A stretch of DNA of 64,000 nt from CAWHOW01 sp963831005. Its GTDB lineage: Bacteria; Bacteroidota; Bacteroidia; Bacteroidales; CG2-30-32-10. The stretch is from assembly GCA_963831005.1 (NCBI GenBank), contig CAWHOW010000022.1, positions 1 to 64,000 on the forward strand. Direction: 5' to 3'. This document shows, one piece after another, positions 62,811 to 64,000 of the stretch; positions within the stretch are counted from its first letter, which is position 1, and each line of letters opens with the position of its first letter. Under the pieces are notes generated by a model. That model was not told the origin of the DNA and ran no database searches. It saw only the letters and a list, made by a program, of their open reading frames with translations. The position numbers were made by a program, and so were the translations under genes.

Positions 62811-63611
62811 TTACTTTATCACTACATATACCCAATCGCTCCATACATAATGCAGGGCGCCATGCGTGAAAGCGGCTTTACATGTTCCGATAGTAATGGT
62901 TGAAGTAGCAGAGTTAGTCACAGAATTCTCAGTAGCAGATGATGCAGATCTTCGACTCGACCTCACAATTTTCGCTTCGCGGAAGGCATAAATTTTTCCG
63001 CTTTCCAGGTTATCAATATGTATGCTTACCTCTAGCGAGAAAACAGGATACTCCGTGTTATCCGGCGCAACACCTTTAGCGCTGGCAATGCCGTATTCAC
63101 GAATATAACCGGCATCCTTTGCTACCGCTTTTGAAGTAATATCAACAGAGCCAGGAACATTTGATACCACTTTAAAATATTTAGGAGGCTTGTTGGAAGG
63201 TTTTTTTATTTTAAAGCCACAACGTAAAACAACTTCTACGCCTGACGATATATCGCCAGCGGCTATGGCTGCATCTCTTGCCACAACCTGTAAGTATAGT
63301 GCAACCTTGTTATACAACGTTATAACAATGTTTCGCTGTTGTGTAACCTGCGATTTGCTTACTGTTTGAGGCGTTGCCTTATAACCATCGTAAAAGGTCA
63401 TTAAGGTTGCAGCCGCTGTATGGAGAACAGCATCCGTTACAGGCGGTGTTGTTGCCAAAGGGTCGCCGTTGGTATGGACTTGTTGCGCATTATCTGCCAA
63501 GACGAGAGTATTCCATCTTTTACTTGCTAGCCGAACTCCCAATAGCGGCATATTCTTAATTATAGACACCATGACCATCAGCAGGTGTATTTTTTCTTTA
63601 AATGTTTTCAT
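62811..63611 (-). CDS. Conserved hypothetical protein with fibronectin-like C-terminal half
   Basis: 266 residues from ATG 63611 (MKTFKEKIHLLMVMVSII); the frame is open further upstream, but that part is unlikely to be translated. Residues ~25-130 are helical ('NAQQVHTNGDPLATTPPVTDAVLHTAAATLMTFYDGYKA', 'VALYLQVVARDAAIAAGD'). Residues ~145-266 are beta-rich and end 'HGALHYVWSDWVYVVIK', reminiscent of an FN3 domain. I recognise no function. The upstream TATATTTA (minus strand near 63652) is a one-mismatch -7 box. Confidence 0.65.
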   Translation of the reverse strand: MKTFKEKIHLLMVMVSIIKNMPLLGVRLASKRWNTLVLADNAQQVHTNGDPLATTPPVTDAVLHTAAATLMTFYDGYKATPQTVSKSQVTQQRNIVITLYNKVALYLQVVARDAAIAAGDISSGVEVVLRCGFKIKKPSNKPPKYFKVVSNVPGSVDITSKAVAKDAGYIREYGIASAKGVAPDNTEYPVFSLEVSIHIDNLESGKIYAFREAKIVRSSRRSASSATENSVTNSATSTITIGTCKAAFTHGALHYVWSDWVYVVIK

Positions 63612-63841
63612 TTTTTTAGTTATTTTGTTATTTTTAATCTGTTTCACCATAAATATACGAAATTTAACAGGCGAAATGCAAATAAATTTCATATACGGAC
63701 AACAAATTAGCCTAAAGGTTTACTTTTATCGATTAATCAACAATCATTTATCTGATAGCTGTTTGAAATTTTACCGGATTATACCTTATATTAACATGAG
63801 TTCGATCTATCTATAGTTCGTTAATATTTCGAAATAAGAAG

Positions 63842-63920
63842 GTGCTATTCAGGGCTGAAGTCCTTGTATTTACTGCGATTTTATTAACCCAAGACTTAAG
63901 TCTAAGGTTACAATAAAGAG
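63842..63920. repeat. Partial relative of the 61891 palindromic element
   Basis: Contains GGGCTGAAGTCCTTG and AACCCAAGACTTAAGTCT, matching the hairpin words of the 61891-62040 element with degeneration. No gene is seen from 63612 to the window end. Confidence 0.55.
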
Positions 63921-64000
63921 CCCTCGCAATAACGAGAAAAATAATTTTCTGAAGAAGCGTAATGATTAAATTATCGTATGTACCCGTATAGAGAATACAT

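Noticed and set aside
1..64000. tRNA or rRNA genes
   Set aside because: No cloverleaf with a TTC-type arm or rRNA-like sequence was recognised by eye; a tRNAscan-SE run would settle it.

Overview
The window comes from a Bacteroidota genome, probably an environmental or uncultured lineage. Three things support this: five proteins end in a type IX secretion (T9SS, 'YPNP...GxYxxxl') sorting domain; many genes are preceded by the Bacteroidota -7 promoter box TAnnTTTG and mostly lack Shine-Dalgarno sequences; and base composition is AT-rich. Intergenic space is full of palindromic and tandem repeats. I recognised no tRNA, rRNA or CRISPR array.

Layout. 1-2773: two T9SS cargo proteins. 2773-8563: RNase Z, a BadF-type sugar kinase, cyanophycin synthetase and cyanophycinase. 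8564-11437: a PHP-domain protein and two abutting 21-bp tandem arrays. 11438-15016: a CPA2 antiporter, a CAP-domain protein and a small secreted OB-fold protein. 15470-19048: a second CphA-like protein without a usable Mur-ligase P-loop, a four-helix-bundle gene on a repeat-flanked cassette, and isoaspartyl dipeptidase. 19099-27079: YchF, a split transketolase interrupted by a VWA gene and an SDR gene, then an ECF-sigma/membrane-protein/Spy-like envelope-stress group. 27225-30698: T9SS cargo, a C1B peptidase and an EamA transporter. 30791-32695: a 21-bp array cut by an IS3-family element with a 3-bp target duplication. 32918-38364: a 1696-residue hybrid histidine kinase and a convergent HPt protein. 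38762-51012: two paralogous secreted papain-like peptidases with a chagasin-like inhibitor domain in front of the catalytic domain. The first is a giant Ig-repeat protein whose reading frame is broken. 51200-57084: a bidirectional NAD-linked [NiFe] hydrogenase operon (hoxFUYH plus maturation protease) followed by rex, with a perfect Rex operator at the operon promoter. 57261-63611: small membrane proteins, a cupin, lipoproteins, a transglutaminase-like protein, a TPR lipoprotein and a conserved unknown.

How the genes work together. CphA would make the Asp-Arg polymer cyanophycin, CphB would cut it to beta-Asp-Arg, and IadA would split the dipeptide. The truncated CphA-like protein may be a partner or a regulator. 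The Hox hydrogenase exchanges electrons between H2 and NAD(H), and Rex would sense the resulting NADH/NAD ratio. The secreted peptidases probably leave through T9SS, possibly held inactive by their chagasin-like domain.

The strongest unexplained signal is a set of tandem arrays at four separate sites (five arrays), all with a 21-bp (or 2 x 21-bp) period but with different unit sequences. 21 bp equals two turns of B-DNA.
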